Below, in pieces: positions 32,441-45,325 of a stretch of DNA of 64,000 nucleotides (position 1 is its first letter; each line of letters opens with the position of its first letter). Made by a program: the position numbers and the translations under genes. Source of the stretch: Prionace glauca (taxonomy: Eukaryota; Chordata; Chondrichthyes; Carcharhiniformes; Carcharhinidae); NCBI GenBank assembly GCA_037974335.1, contig CM075760.1:26757197-26821196 (forward strand), written 5' to 3'. The notes below the pieces were generated by a model. It saw nothing but the letters and a program-made list of their open reading frames with translations. It was not told the origin of the DNA and did no database searches.

Positions 32441-34097
32441 AAAGAACAAAAGAACAAAGAACAACACAGCACGGGAAACAGGCCCTTAGGCCCAACGAGC
32501 CCGCGCCGCCGTCCCATGGTCAGTGACCTATTCATGATTTTAGTCTATGCCTAATGTGTGAGGATCAGGGAGGTCCTATATAAGGACAATTTGTTACCCA
32601 ATCAATCAGCCTAAAAGCACATTTTTGGGATGTGGGAGGAAACCGGAGTACCCGGAGGAAACCCACGCAACCATGGGGAGAACGCGCAAACTCCCACGGA
32701 CACAAGCCCAAATCCATGTGTCCGCACAGCAACAGAGATAGCCTCTGAGCTGTCATGATGCCCTCGAGATGGTCCAGTTTACGCACACCAACGACAAGAA
32801 GCAGTAGGCAACTCCCGAAGCAATATCCAAGAGCAGCCCACCACAACCTGCCGCCCGCATGCCCCTTGCTGGACTTAAATGCCTGTGGATAAAAAATTCA
32901 TTATTAAAAGACTCTATATCCCTGAGGCTGAAACTGAACCCTAAGCCTACAATGTTTAGTAAGGCCTGCTATATCCCCCTGTATGTAGACCGCTCATGTG
33001 GCTGTCCAAGTGACTCTTGAACAACCCTAGCGTGCCTGCTTCCACCAACTTATTCGGCAGTGCATTCCACATCCCCACTACCCTTTGTGTGAAAAACTGC
33101 CCTCTAATATTAGTCTTATATCTAGCCCCCCTCACCCTCAGCCCGTGACCCCTCGTTCTATCCATTTCTAATAGCGGAAAAAGCTTACCACCATTTACTC
33201 TATCTATCCCCTTCATAATCTTATAAACCTCTATTAGATCCCCCCTCAGCCGACGTCTCTCAAGGGAAAACAGCCCAAGTGCGTTCAATCTCTCCTCGTA
33301 AGACAGCCCTTCCATACCAGGCAACATCCTGGTAAATCTCCTCTGCACTCTCTCCAGGATCTCTACATCCTTCCGGTAGTACGGCGACCAGAACTGGACG
33401 CAGTACTCCAGGTGAGGCCTAACCAACGTTCTATACAACTGCAACATCAGACTCCTACTCTTATATTCTATACCCCTTCCTATGAAGGCCAACATGCCAT
33501 ACGCTTTCCTCATCATATTCTGCACCTGCACCGACACCTTCAGGGACTTGTGTACCTGCACCCCCAGTCTCTCTGCGTATCTATACTCCGGATAGTTCTA
33601 CCTTTTATTGTATAACTCCCCTCCACATTATTCCGGCCAAAGTGCATCACCTCGCATTTCTCCAGATTAAATTCCATTTGCCATCTATCTGCCCAATCTA
33701 CCAGCCTGTCTATGTCCTGTTGCATTGCCAGGCACTGCTCCTCAGTACCCACCAATCCAACCATCTTAGTGTCATCAGCAAATTTGCTGATCACACATCC
33801 TACCCCCTCTCCCAAGTCATTAATATATACTACAAATAGTAGAGGTCCAAGTACCGAGCCCTGCGGCACCCCACTGGTGACAGACCTCCAATTGGAAAAG
33901 GAGCCTTCCACTATTACCCGCTGTCTCCTCCTCCCAAGCCAGTTCTCCACCCATCTACATACCTGGCCTTGTATCCCATGAGCCTTCAGCTTTTCTATCA
34001 GCCTACCATGAGGGACCTTGTCAAACGCCTTACTGAAATCCATATAGACAACATCAACGGCTTGTCCTTCGTCAACCGTTTTTGTCACCTCTTCAAT
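32441..34097 (-). mobile_element. CR1 LINE family B nested in a family B element
   Basis: It starts inside the RT domain (EEVTKTVDEGQ), keeps [22 protein letters not shown] and KFADDTK, and ends with GVWNALP-type sequence, a SINE-like 3' UTR block (about 32630-32775) and (TTCTTTG)n. One single-base loss near 33565 breaks the frame. A 5-bp TATAC duplication (32436-32440 and 34098-34102) flanks it. Confidence 0.9.
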
Positions 34098-35820
34098 TAT
34101 ACCCTTCATTATTTTATGCACCTCTATTAAATCCACGCTCAATCTCTGTCTTTCTAAGGAAACAGCACCAGTTTACTCAATCTTTCCTCATAACCCAGTC
34201 CTTCCATACCAGGCAGCATCCTGGTAAACCTCCTCTGCACTCTCTCCAGGGTCTCCACGTCCTTCCGGTAGTAATGTGACCAGAACTGGACGCAGTACTC
34301 CAAATGCAGTCCAACCAACGTTCTGTACAACTGTAGCATTAGACGCCAGCTCTTGCACTCTATATCCCTTCCTATAAAGGCTAGCATATCATAAACTTTC
34401 TTCGCAACCTTCTCCACCTGTGTTGCCACCTTCAAAGACTTGTGAACTTGCACTCCCAGCTTCTTCTGCATTTCTATACTCTTAATAGGTCTACCCTTTA
34501 TCATACAACTCCCCTCGACATTATTCCTTCCAAAATGCATCACCTCGCAGTTATCAGGATTAAATTCCACCTGCCATTTATCTGCCCAATATAACAGCCT
34601 ACCTATATCCTGCTGTGTTGCCAGACACTGCTCCTCACTGGCCGCCAATCTAGCCATATTTGTGTCATCTGCAAACTTGCTGATCACACCACATATGCCC
34701 TCTTCCAAATTTTTTATATATATTAAGAATAGAAGAGGTCCCAGTACTGAGCCCTGCAGCACACCACCAGTGACAGGCCTCCAGCGAGAAAAGGACCCTT
34801 CCACTGCTACTCTCTGTCTCCTGTTAACTATCCAGTTTTCAATCCATCTAGATACTTGTGCCTGTATCCCATGAGCCTTAACCTGTTCAACCAACCCACC
34901 ATGAGCGACTTTGTCAAACGCCTTACTGAAATCCATATAGACGACATCAACGGCTCTCCCATCATCAACGGTTTTTGTCACCTCCTCAAAAAATTCCACG
35001 AGATTCGTAAGGCAAGACCTCCCCTTAACAAAGCCATGCTGCTTATCCCTCATCACATCGCAATGCTCCAAATGTTTATACATCCTACCCCTTAGAATTT
35101 TTTCCAACAACTTTCTTACCACTGACGTCAAATTCACTGGCCTATAATTACCAGGATTATCCCTACTGCCCTTTTTAAACAGCGGTACCACATTATCTAC
35201 CCTCCAGCCCTCTGGGACCTCACCTGCGTCCAAAGAAGAGACAATGATTTGCGTCAGCGGCCCAACAATTTCATCTCTCACCTCCCTAAGCAGCCTGGGA
35301 TAAATCCCATCAGGCCCCGGAGCTTTATCAGTTCTTATGCTGCCTAAAAACCCTAGCACTTCCTCCCTTGTAATGGATATTTCTTTCAACTGGTCTACAG
35401 CTCCCTCCAAGACAGTACAAGACACCAAGCCCCTCTCCTTCGTGAATACCGACGCAAAGTATTCATTTAGGATCTCCCCCATTCCCTCAGACTCTATGCA
35501 CAGTTCCTCTCCTCTGTCCCGAAGAGGACCGATTTTCCCTCTAACCACACTTTTGTTCCTAATGTAAGAGTAAAATGCCTTTGGATTTTCCTTAATCCTA
35601 TCCGCCAAAGTTATTTCATGCCCCCCTTTCGCCCTTCTAACTCCCCGTTCGAGCTCCCTCATACTCTCTCTGTATTCCTCCAGTGCTCTCTCCGTTCCCA
35701 GTTGCTTAGACCTAACCTACGCCTCTCTCTTCTTCCTGACCAAGACCTCAATATCCCCTGTAATCCACAGCTCTCCAATCCTACCTTTTCCATCCTTCCT
35801 CTTTACCGGCACATGTCTTT

Positions 35821-36910
35821 AAGAACATAAGAACACAAGAAATAGGAGAAGGAGTAGGCCATCTAGCCCTTCGAGCCTGCCCTGCCATTCAATAAGATCA
35901 TGGCTGATCTGTCGTGGCTCAGTTCCACCTTCCCGCCCTCTCCCCATAACCCTTAATCCCTTCTCTTATCAAAAACCCATCAACCCGCGTCTTAAAAATA
36001 TTTAGCGAGGCAGCCTCCACCACTACAACGGGCAGAGAATTCCAGAGATTCAGCACCCTCTGAGTGAAGAAGTGCCTCCTCAACTACGATCTAATCCACC
36101 CCCCCTTTATCTTGAGGCTGTGCCCCCTCGTCCTATTATCCTTTCTGAGCAGGAAGAGTCTCTCCACCTCTATCCTATCCATCCCATTCATCATCTTATA
36201 AGTCTCAATGAGATCTCCCCTCATTCTTCTAAACTCTAACGAGTACAAGCCTAGTTTATTCATGCTCTCCTCATAGCTCAACCCACTCCACTCCGGCATG
36301 AGCCTGGTAAACTTCTTCTGCACTCCCTCCAAGGCCAAAATATCGTTGCGTAAGTACGGCGCCCAAAACTGCACACAATACCTCATCAATGTTCTATACA
36401 GCCACAGCAAGACCTCCCTACTTTTATATTCAATCCCCCTCGCTATGAAGGCCAGCATCCCATTCGCCTTCCTGATCACCTGCTACACCTGCAAGCTGGG
36501 TTTTTGCGACTCATGCACAAGGACCCCGAGGTCCCTCTGCACCGTCGCTTGCTGCAGTTTTTCACCACGTAAGTGATAATCCTTCCTACCATTGTTCCTA
36601 CCAAAGTGGACCACCTCGCACTTGCCAACATTAAATTCCATTTGCCATTTCCTGGCCCATTCGCCCAGCCTATCTAGATCCTTCTGCAGACTCTCCACAC
36701 TCTCCGCGCAATTTGCCTTTCCTCCAATCTTGGTGTCATCAGCAAATTTCGACACCCTACACTCGGTTCCCTCCTCCAGATCATCTATATAAATGGTAAA
36801 TAGCTGAGGCCCCAGCACCGACCCCTGAGGCACTCCACTAGTCACCATCCGCCAATCCGAATACCATCCATTGACTCCCACTCTCTGCCTCCTATTTGAC
36901 AACCAACCAA
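35821..36910 (-). mobile_element. CR1 LINE family A nested in a family B element
   Basis: It starts at SNRRQRVGVNG and has VPQGSVLGP and an intact KFADDTK. It ends with the family A 3' UTR and TTCTTATG repeats. A 4-bp CTTT duplication flanks it (35817-35820, 36911-36914). The RT frame is split once, near 36480. Confidence 0.9.
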
Positions 36911-36975
36911 CTTTCCTGCAACCTTTTCAGTTTTCCCTTGAAAGCCTCCCACTTGCCGACCGTGGACATGTGTTT

Positions 36976-37384
36976 ACTGTGATTCTAACTTTTCTATTAG
37001 AAATGGAAGGATGCCGGTTTTAATTGTGTTGTTGATTTGTAAACTATATGGCATTTATCAGACAACACACAAAGACGCACACCCATATATTCTGTCGTTC
37101 CCATTCTTCCCCACAAATTGTTTCCCTTTCACACACACACACATTTTCTTTCAACTTAAAACTACATCTTGGCTTCCTGGGAGTCTTCAGAGACCCAATT
37201 AAATTTCAAATGGAATGACGAACATTTTCCCCAGCGCCATGTTTGCCGAGCTGGACATTAAAGGTCCCGTGGTCTCCAACAGCTCCCTGGGCAACATCCC
37301 TCCTTTTAACCAAAATCAACAAAAATACATTCCCATGGATTGAGCCATTTTCATCTGATGCTGCCCTGGCAACATCGGGACATA
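36976..37384. other. Unassigned DNA
   Basis: No gene or clear repeat. A short (ca)n lies at 37130-37141. Confidence 0.3.
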
Positions 37385-38190
37385 GCCACAGGAGTAGGCC
37401 ACTCAGCTCCTCGAACTGGTCCCACCATTTAATAAGATCATGGCTGATCTGTGGCTGAATCCATTTTGGCTTCGCTGTGTCCATATCTCTTGAGACACCT
37501 GTTCAATTAAAAAAAAAGACCTCAGACTTGTATCTAACAATTGTACCAGCTCCCACCGGCAATTGCCAAAGAGAGTTCCAATCATTCACCTCTCTGGACT
37601 TGTACTAATGTTTTCTATCAACTCTCCTGAAAGGCCTTTCCCTATTTTTTTCAACGATGGCCTTTTAACCTCGAACCTTCAACTAATGGAAACAATCCTT
37701 CCCTGCAGGTATTTCATAGGTTTCTATCAGAACAGGCCTCAACCTTCTGAATTCGAGAGAAAAATGTCTAAATTCGTCTGATCTCTCCGTGCAACTTGCA
37801 TTGAACTCCGTCCAGAGTCAACATTTTTCCAAAGATATGTTGCCCATACTTGCTCACAGTGCTCTAATTGGGATGGAACAACGATTGTGCACAATTGGAC
37901 ACAACATCTGCCCCCGTATCCCCCAGTCCTTTGGATATGGAGGGAGGCATTCCATTGGTCTTAATGATTATTTTCTGCAGCAGATCGTGACATTTTAAGA
38001 AACTATGTGCCGAACCCCAAATCCTATTTCGCATCCATTAAATTTAGCGTTGTCTCTTCTAAAAATTATATCTTGATCTATCATTTGGATATTTGACTCT
38101 TTGTCCCATTATCTAAGCCCTTAATGAATATTATAAATAATTGAGGCCCCAGACAGATTCCTGCCGTACACCACTTCATCTGCATAATTC
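37385..38190 (-). mobile_element. Decayed CR1 LINE
   Basis: A 3' tail-like ccacaggagtaggccactcagctcc with 'aataagatcatggctgatctg' stands at the left end. Further right, tttaatgaatattataaataattgaggcccc corresponds to the intergenic side of the VPQGS...INDL region. No frame survives. Confidence 0.75.
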
Positions 38191-38679
38191 AGCAACGGAC
38201 ATGTACAATTCATTGCACCATAAATTTTGGCACCTTGCAGAAGGGGATGTGATATTACATTAATGGATGTGAATTCTTGTTACATTGATACCATAGATCA
38301 TACCTGACAATGATATTTTCACACTAACTGTAATTACAAAGTTTTGCCAGCAGATGGAAATAAATCTTGGTGGGTTACATAACATGAAGCATGGACTGCC
38401 GCAATACACTGGACCTGCATCTGTTCATTTTGAATTGGCCTTCATATGTATATATGTTAGAATGGACCCCGTCCATGATTATAATATATTATAACATACA
38501 GCACGCTGTTAAACTGGTATTGCACGAGTACATGTCAATGTATACATCACACAATCACCTTGATCTGAATTTTTCCAGGTAGGATCTAACTTTGCACTTG
38601 TGCCACGTACAGTTCTGAATGGTGGTGGACATTAAAGCAATTAACCGCAGCAGGAGCCTCAAATAAAACCTCAATTCTT
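38191..38679. other. Unassigned DNA
   Basis: No gene or repeat recognised. Confidence 0.3.
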
Positions 38680-38850
38680 AGCGATGTGAGAGCTCAGCAA
38701 ATGGAGAAGATCAAAACTGAAACAATTGCTACAATCTTCCGCCAGAAGTGCCGAGAGGATTTTTCATCTCGGCCTCCTCCTGAGGTCCCCAGCATCACAG
38801 ATGCCAGTTTCCAAACAGTTCAATGCCTTTCACGGGATAAGATTGGAACA
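38680..38850 (+). mobile_element. Fragment of a second LINE type (non-CR1 reverse transcriptase)
   Basis: The frame QQMEKIKTETIATIFRQKC and then SSRPPPEVPSITDAS resembles the segment just before the RT of another shark non-LTR element from memory. It is not found in the CR1 copies here. Only about 50 codons remain. Confidence 0.5.
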
Positions 38851-39061
38851 GGAGTTGGCTATTCGAGCCCGGGAGCCCGTGTCATATCTCTGCTTACATT
38901 CAACCAGCTCCCATCTCTGTTTGTATTGCAATAGGCCATGTCTCGATAACATTAGAAGATCTCCTTTAGTTCTCTACTCGGCTCATTATCAGTTGCTTCT
39001 ACATGATAGACGATACTTTCTAAGTTAAAACTGGATTACTGAACTATGCTTCAGTTAAGAT
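38851..39061. other. Probable decayed LINE tail
   Basis: aacaggagttggctattcgagcccgggagcccg resembles a family A 3' UTR. Nothing else recognised. Confidence 0.4.
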
Positions 39062-39360
39062 GACGGCACGGTGACACAATAGTTATCACTGCTGTCTAAT
39101 ATCACCAGGGACCCGGCTTCAATTCCCAGCTATGGGGACTGTCTGTTGGCGTCTCCAAGTTCTCCCTGTGTCTGGGTGAGTTTCATCCGGATCCTCCGCT
39201 TTCTTCACACAGTCCGAAAGATTTGCTGTTTAGGTCCGTTTTGGCCAGGCTAAATTCTCCCCTAAATTCTGCCGGAACAGGCGACCAAGGGATCTTCACA
39301 TTAACCTAATTGCATTGTTAATGGAAACCTACTTGTGACACTAATAAGTAATTTTAAAAA
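39062..39360 (+). repeat. tRNA-headed SINE with TTGTGAC-type tail
   Basis: Head gacggcacggtgacacaatagttatcactg, core ctgggtgagtttcatccggatcctccg, and a tail (acctaattgcattgttaatgg, cctacttgtgacactaataag) that differs from the CR1-like tail of the 7.5-kb SINE. Confidence 0.8.
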
Positions 39361-39429
39361 CTTTAATCTGGCTGAGTCTCAATTCCTACTGTGGGAATCG
39401 AGGCAGCAGTGCCAGCCACTGTGCCACCG

Positions 39430-41480
39430 CCCCGCCCTCATGTTATATGTTTTATATGGTTCAATCACAATTTTATGGGTTTCAATCAGATCTCCTGTCA
39501 TCCTTCTAAACTCAAGCGAATACATGAGGTGGACATGCCGGTGATGGACTGGTGTGGGCACAGAATGAAATCTCACAACACCAGGTTAAAGTGTAACATG
39601 TTTATTTGGAATCACAAGCTTTCGGAGCACTGCTCCTTCATCAGGTGAGTCAAGCGAATAAAGACCCAGTCAAATCAATCTCGCCTCATAGGGCAGTCCC
39701 AATAATCTTGGTATCAACTGTACTCTCCCCAGACCCTTTCTTATTGAGTGAGATCAGAACTCCATGTACTACACCACGGGTGGTCAGATGATGAGCCAGC
39801 ATACCCACAGGAATACCTCCCTAATTCCAAACTCCAATCTTCTTGCAATGAAAGTTTTCCAAACTGTTGGCTGTATATGTCTCTCCAATTTCATTAACTG
39901 GTGTACAAGGACACACAGATCCATTTGTACATTACACTTCCTCATATATATTACTTTCTGCTTTACACACCAGTATATAACTGCACATTTAGCTACATTG
40001 TACTCTAAATTCCATGTGCCCGCCCATTCAAACAACTTGTCCAGATTACATTGAAGCCCCCCATCCCACCACCACCCATCCTCTTCACAGCTCACAATTC
40101 CCCCCAGTTCCGTATCACCAATCCTTTTGGGCATGTTACATTTGTCTCTCATCCAGATCCCACAGTGGCACAGCGCCAGGGATCTGGGTTCGATTCCTGG
40201 CATGGGTCACTGTCTGTACAGAGTCTGCACGTTCTCCCCGTGCCTATATGGGTTTCTTCCGAGTGCTCCGATTTCCTCCCATAGTTCAAAAGGTTCTGGT
40301 TAGGGTGCATTGGACCGTGTTAAATTCTTCCTCAGTGTAACCCGAACAGGCCCCGGAGTGTGGGCGACTCGGGGGATTTTCAAAGTAACTTCATTGCAGT
40401 GTTAACATACGCTTATTTGTGACAAATGAACATTAAACATTTGGGACCCTGCGGTACCCCACTGTTAGCTGACCGTCACTCGGAAGAAGACCCATTTATT
40501 TCCACTCTCTGTTTCTTATTTGTCAATGAATTCTATACCGAGGCCAACACATCACTCCCCATCTCACGTGCGTTCATTGGGCCTCCCAATATTTTGTGAA
40601 GAACCTTCTCACATATCTTCTGAAAGTGTAAGTACACCACGTAAACTGGTTGCATCCCTCCCGCTCTCTACCCAAAAGAACCCCCCTTCCCCTCCCTCCC
40701 CCGCCCCCACCTATTATTTACATCCTCATAAAATGCAAGTAGGTTTGTTAAGATAAACATGTCTTTCTTAAGCCCATACGGGTTTCATCAAACTCCGTCC
40801 ATGCTTTCCAAATATTTTCCTATGATGGATTTGATAACAATCTCTAACTGATGCTAAAGTCAGTCTGTAATTTATCAGTTTCATTCTCCCTTTCTCTCTA
40901 TATATCGGGATTACATTTTTCACCCTCCAACCTGTAGGAACTGTTACAGCCTATAAAGAATTTTAGAAGATGGGCAGCAATGTATCCAACATTTCCTGGG
41001 CCATTTCCTTCCATATTCTGGGATTATCAGGCCCCAGTGACCAACCAGAATTTCACCCTATTATTTTACCCAGAATGATTTTACTAATACTGATTTCCCT
41101 TAAGACCGTCTTACAACTACCCCCTTGGTTCCCGAACATTTCTGGGATGATACTTGTGTGAAGGTAATGTCAAACTTAGTTTTGTATTCATTCAATATTT
41201 ATTTATTCCCCATTATAATTTCCCTGGATTCGGGCTCTAAGGGATTTACATTTATCTTAAAAAATCCTTCTCTCTTCAGATATTGATATAAACGGTTATA
41301 AATAATTTTTATGTTCCCTGCAATTTTACTCCCATTCTCTATTTCCTCCGTCGATTATTTGGACTTTTTTTTGTTGAATTTTAAAAATCTCTGAAACCTC
41401 AGGCTTGTTTCTTCTTCTGGTAATTTTATGTAGCTTTTAACTAAGAAGTAACATTTCCTCCCCTGAAAGACATCCGAGAA
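39430..41480 (-). mobile_element. Decayed CR1 LINE interrupted by repeats
   Basis: Pieces in order include tctcctgtcatccttctaaactcaa (DLIET-region antisense, about 39490), tgggaccctgcggtaccccactgt (VPQGSVLGP region, about 40441) and ggattatcaggccccag (upstream of the RT, about 41022). A segment to about 41480 matches the linker. An inverted 'acctggtgttgt' repeat (39535-39650) and a SINE (40155-40440) are inserted. Confidence 0.75.
40155..40440 (+). repeat. tRNA-headed SINE with TTGTGAC-type tail
   Basis: Head cccacagtggcacagcgccagg and ttcgattcctgg, core ctatatgggtttcttccgagtgctcc, tail gtaacttcattgcagtgttaac then ttatttgtgac. Confidence 0.8.
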
Positions 41481-41600
41481 AAAGATGAGCTTTGACCATA
41501 TATGATTTTCACAGTAACTTCATTACAGTGTGAATGTAAACCCATTTGTGACGATTAAATAAACTTCAAACCTTTAAATACACACGATGTCTTTATCAAG
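41481..41600 (+). repeat. SINE 3' tail, TTGTGAC type
   Basis: cacagtaacttcattacagtgtgaatg then catttgtgacgattaaataaac. The head is missing. Confidence 0.65.
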
Positions 41601-43686
41601 TAACTGAGTTGAAATTCCCCAGCTGCCAGGGTGGAACTGGAACTCCTGTCCCAAGCTTCTGGAATACTAGCTTAATAATGATATTGCTATACTACCCCCG
41701 AGACTGAAATATCATCACATTTATTAATGGAATAATTGAACATTCAGGACTGGGTCACAGGTTGGATCGTGAGGTATCTTGTGCGAATTGAATACATTTC
41801 AGTTTGACTCAGAAATTATGTTGTTTCCATTCTTAACTGATCACAGTTTGTGTTTTGGCATGATGACATTTAACTCAGTGCGCCGAAATTCTGAGATCTA
41901 TGTCCAATATTACACTATACATTTATAACACGAATACATTCCAAATGAATTTATGCTACATTCGGTTATTTCTCCCGTTATGTACACTGAGCCATCTCTC
42001 TTTTTATGCTACATTAGTTCCTCTCTCTTCGTACTCAAGTAGATCACTGATCTGATCCTATTACATCTGATCCCATCTCTGTTTATATTACACAGGTTTG
42101 CATATTTACATCCATCTCTGTTAATTCAACATATGACCATGTATATTTTGCCTGGCATTTAACTGTCAGAAGGAAGTCTTCTCCTGGCCTTGAGTCTTAT
42201 TCTGACAGAATGACAGTGATTCATGGGAATCCATGTAAAAGTTCCATCAATTCATGAAATGACAAGGGGGAATCGGTGAAGTAGAGAAGGTCATATCGGG
42301 CTTGACGTTAATTGTGTATAAACTGCACTATCAGAACAGGTGAACACTTGGTTTGGTTCCCTCAGAACTGAACAGTTTATGGGAGATTTAGTACAGACGC
42401 TCAAAGTGTTGAGTGTTTTACTCATTAGAAAACTACTTGAGTGTTTTACTCATTAGAAAGAGACTGTAAGCCACTGGCAAGAGGGCAGTATACAGAAGAT
42501 TGATTACAACACACTAGGATATGTCTCTTTATGCACTGAATGTGACTCAAATGATTCATTATTTCAACAGATCTTATATTTGTTTACATTGCATAAAATG
42601 CCGCTTTATTTATTACTCCTATTTGTATTGTACCAGAGCCAGTCTTTAATTATATGACAGTAGGCCTTGTCTGTTTTTACACTACATTCGGTTATTTCTC
42701 TCGTTATGCCACCCTCGGCCATCTCTCTATTTATGCTGCATTAGATCCTTTCAATTAATTCGACAGGAGACCACGGATCTGTTCATATTTCATCAGATCT
42801 CATCTCTTTTTTATGTTACAGGGGATTTGTCTCTTTGAATGACACCAGCATCTGTCTCTGTTAATCTAACATACGACCTTGAACATGTTGCCTGCCGAGA
42901 TATTATCAATCCCGATATAATATGGGTGTGCCTGTCTGACACTAATCATTCTTGATTGGAGCAGTAAGTTTAATTTTTACTAATTTCGATAAGTAGCTGC
43001 GAGAAATATCTAATTGCTATGTTATTGTGTGAGTAATATTCCGTTTGAACAATTCTCAGTGATTCACTGGTGTTCGGGGACAGGTCAATATCTGAATAAT
43101 CGTACAGTGCTCATTACAATATCTTCAAGCAACCACCGTTGTGATACATTTTATTAGTTGAATATTGCACTGCACTGTGTCAATTTGACACAGACTTCAG
43201 AGATAAAGATTGACCTGTCTTATTTAAAGCATCCAACAGATTCACTGACAGTGTGAGACAGAATTCTGTACTCGCATTATCGCCAGATGGGCTCCCACAG
43301 GCTAAATATCTATCCACTCATTAATTACTTATCTGTTTCAGGGAGAAATAAAACGAAATCGCCACAGAACGAGTGTTGACAGTTAGGCTATGTTTGAATA
43401 GAATTATATATTCTGTAATTTGTATTGTTACCTTCGAAATTATTTTTCACTTTCGGATGTCTTCATCTGCCTATGCCTAAGCTTTGTAATTCCCTCCCTA
43501 AGTCTCCTTATTTCACTTTCCTCGTCTAAGTCAATCCATAAAACTGTCCCTGTATTGGCCATCCTTTCAGTCACCTGCTCAAATATCTCGTTGGTCAAAA
43601 GCAAGATGCTGTGGGTGCCCGAGATCCGAACAGAAAATGCTAGAAACACTCAATGGATCATTCTTCATCAGTGGAATGGTTTACGG

Positions 43687-43726
<40 letters not shown>

Positions 43727-44339
43727 GCCTCTGCCCCTGCCTCTCTCTCTCTCTCGCACACACATTTGTTGTAGACATGTACAGCAAGACACTGGGCCTT
43801 GTATCTTTATTTACTGCATGCGACTCATTTGAATCATCATTGCAATAGACCTTATATTTGTTTATATTACATGACACACCATTCCATTTATTATTGTATG
43901 ATGACATGCCGTGATAATTGCTACAAATCATCATTTCTGAGTTTTTGTTCAGCCAAGAGGCCATTTCTGTTACATTGGGCTCCATCTCAGATATGATTGT
44001 GTTAGGCTCTGTGACATGCACTACTGAACACATCCGTGTCTTACTTTGTATTATATTGGACACTAATAATAAAGCCAACACTGTCTCAGTAACTGGTTTT
44101 CTATAAAATGCGTTTGACAGATGGAAAAAAAGGTCAGAACGAGATGAAAAGATGGAAATTAGCTTTAAAAATGTAATGGGGTTCGAAGAATGTGTTTCGT
44201 CTTGTTAATAACTACTGGGAGTTGTTCATCATATTTAATTGCTCTCGCATTTCCTGGAATATTTTATTGAAAGTTTGGGATGAAACTTGTAACATCCTCT
44301 TGTTCAAAAGAGATTGAGGAACAGAATGAATGTATGTCA
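41601..44339. repeat. Non-coding, internal duplication and inverted ~29-bp minisatellite blocks
   Basis: 41955-42150 is repeated at about 42678-42900 (tacattcggttatttctc, gccatctctct, tgctacattag). 42520-42600 resembles 43800-43900. Blocks of ctctgtttatattacac type units (inverse of the 49-kb array) lie at about 42000-42160, 42570-42880 and 43840-44060. About 43450-43600 is a dispersed repeat fragment (ttgtaattccctccctaag). A (CT)n tract is at 43685-43760. No gene seen. Confidence 0.6.
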
Positions 44340-44545
44340 CATTGCACTGCAAATGGACACTAAAGGACAATTCAATATGGCCACTCCAAGTAACCTGTAC
44401 ATCTTTGGACTGTAGGAAGAAAGCAGTAAGCCTGGAGGAACTCCATGCACATACGGGGTGAATGTGTAAACACCACACAGTTACACAAGGCTTAAATGGA
44501 ACCTGTGTCCCTAACAGTGTGAGGTACCAGTGCTTATCACTGTGT
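44340..44545 (-). repeat. tRNA-headed SINE, diverged
   Basis: Antisense core acatctttggactgtaggaagaaagcagtaagcctggagg, with the head at the right end (accagtgcttatcactgtg). Confidence 0.75.
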
Positions 44546-44984
44546 AAATAATTGTTATTAATTTTAGCATGATATTGTAATTTATTCAGTATTTATTGTA
44601 CGTTCTGTGTCTCAGTCAATAAATAAAGTCAATGAATGGCCCTGGACGCTCTTGAATGTGATGTACAGCTGGTCATTCCGCTGCCAAGGCAATGCATCTT
44701 TCAAATGATTCACTGAACTTCTCTCTTTCTCTGTCTCAGACTGAACCTAAATCAGATAACCTCTCTCCTCTCTCTCAGTCTCCATTAACTCACACAGGTT
44801 CCCAGGAGACGGATCTGACTCCGAGACTATTTCTTTCTTCTTCCTTAAGGCACCTTGTGACTGAAAAGATAAAGCACAAAAATCTCAGCAGAGGTAAATT
44901 CATTGTAGGAACTTAACCATTTCACTCAATTAACCTCTCTCCTCTATTTCTCACACACAACACCCAGCACTTAAACTTTCTATT
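44546..44984. other. Unassigned DNA
   Basis: No gene recognised. Confidence 0.3.
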
Positions 44985-45325
44985 TCATAGAACCCTACAG
45001 TGCAGAAACAGGCCCTTCGGCCCATCGAGTCTGCACCGAACACAATCCCACCCAGACCCTATCCCCATATCCCTACACATTTACCTGCTAATCCCTCATC
45101 CCTACACATCCCAGGACACGAAGTGGCAATTTTAGCATAGCCAATGAACCTAACCCGCACATCTTTGGACTGTGGGAGGAAACCGGAGCACCCGGAGAAA
45201 ACCCACGCAGACACGAGGAGAATGTGCAAACTCCACACAGGCAGTGACCCGAGCCGGGAATCGAACCCAGGACCCTGGAGCTGTGAAGCTGCAGTGCTAA
45301 CCACTGTGCTACCGTGCCGCCCAAA
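44985..45325 (-). repeat. Well-preserved tRNA-headed SINE with CR1-type tail
   Basis: On the minus strand: head GGGCGGCACGGTAGCACAGTGG and TTAGCACTG (box A), GGGTTCGATTCCCGGC (box B), core GTGTCTGCGTGGG and GGTGCTCCGGTTTCCTCCCAC, tail CTCGATGGGCCGAAGGGCCTG, ending GGTTCTATG. It is the best preserved SINE in the window. Open frames here are by chance. Confidence 0.92.

Larger units (their letters stand above)
31641..36975 (-). mobile_element. CR1 LINE family B, host of two nested insertions
   Basis: One 5'-truncated element lies in three pieces: 36975-36911 (end of the endonuclease-RT linker, TVGKWEAFKGKLKRLQ), 35820-34098 (RT from the linker to KIMKG) and 32435-31641 (RVNSGRLFP to the stop near 32187, then 3' UTR and (TTCTTTG)n). 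The break points match exactly in the protein and are filled by a family B copy (32441-34097) and a family A copy (35821-36910). It is diverged, with a premature stop near RLFP. Confidence 0.88.

Noticed and set aside
45059-45324. Open frames on the minus strand near 45.1-45.3 kb
   Set aside because: They are inside a well-preserved SINE.
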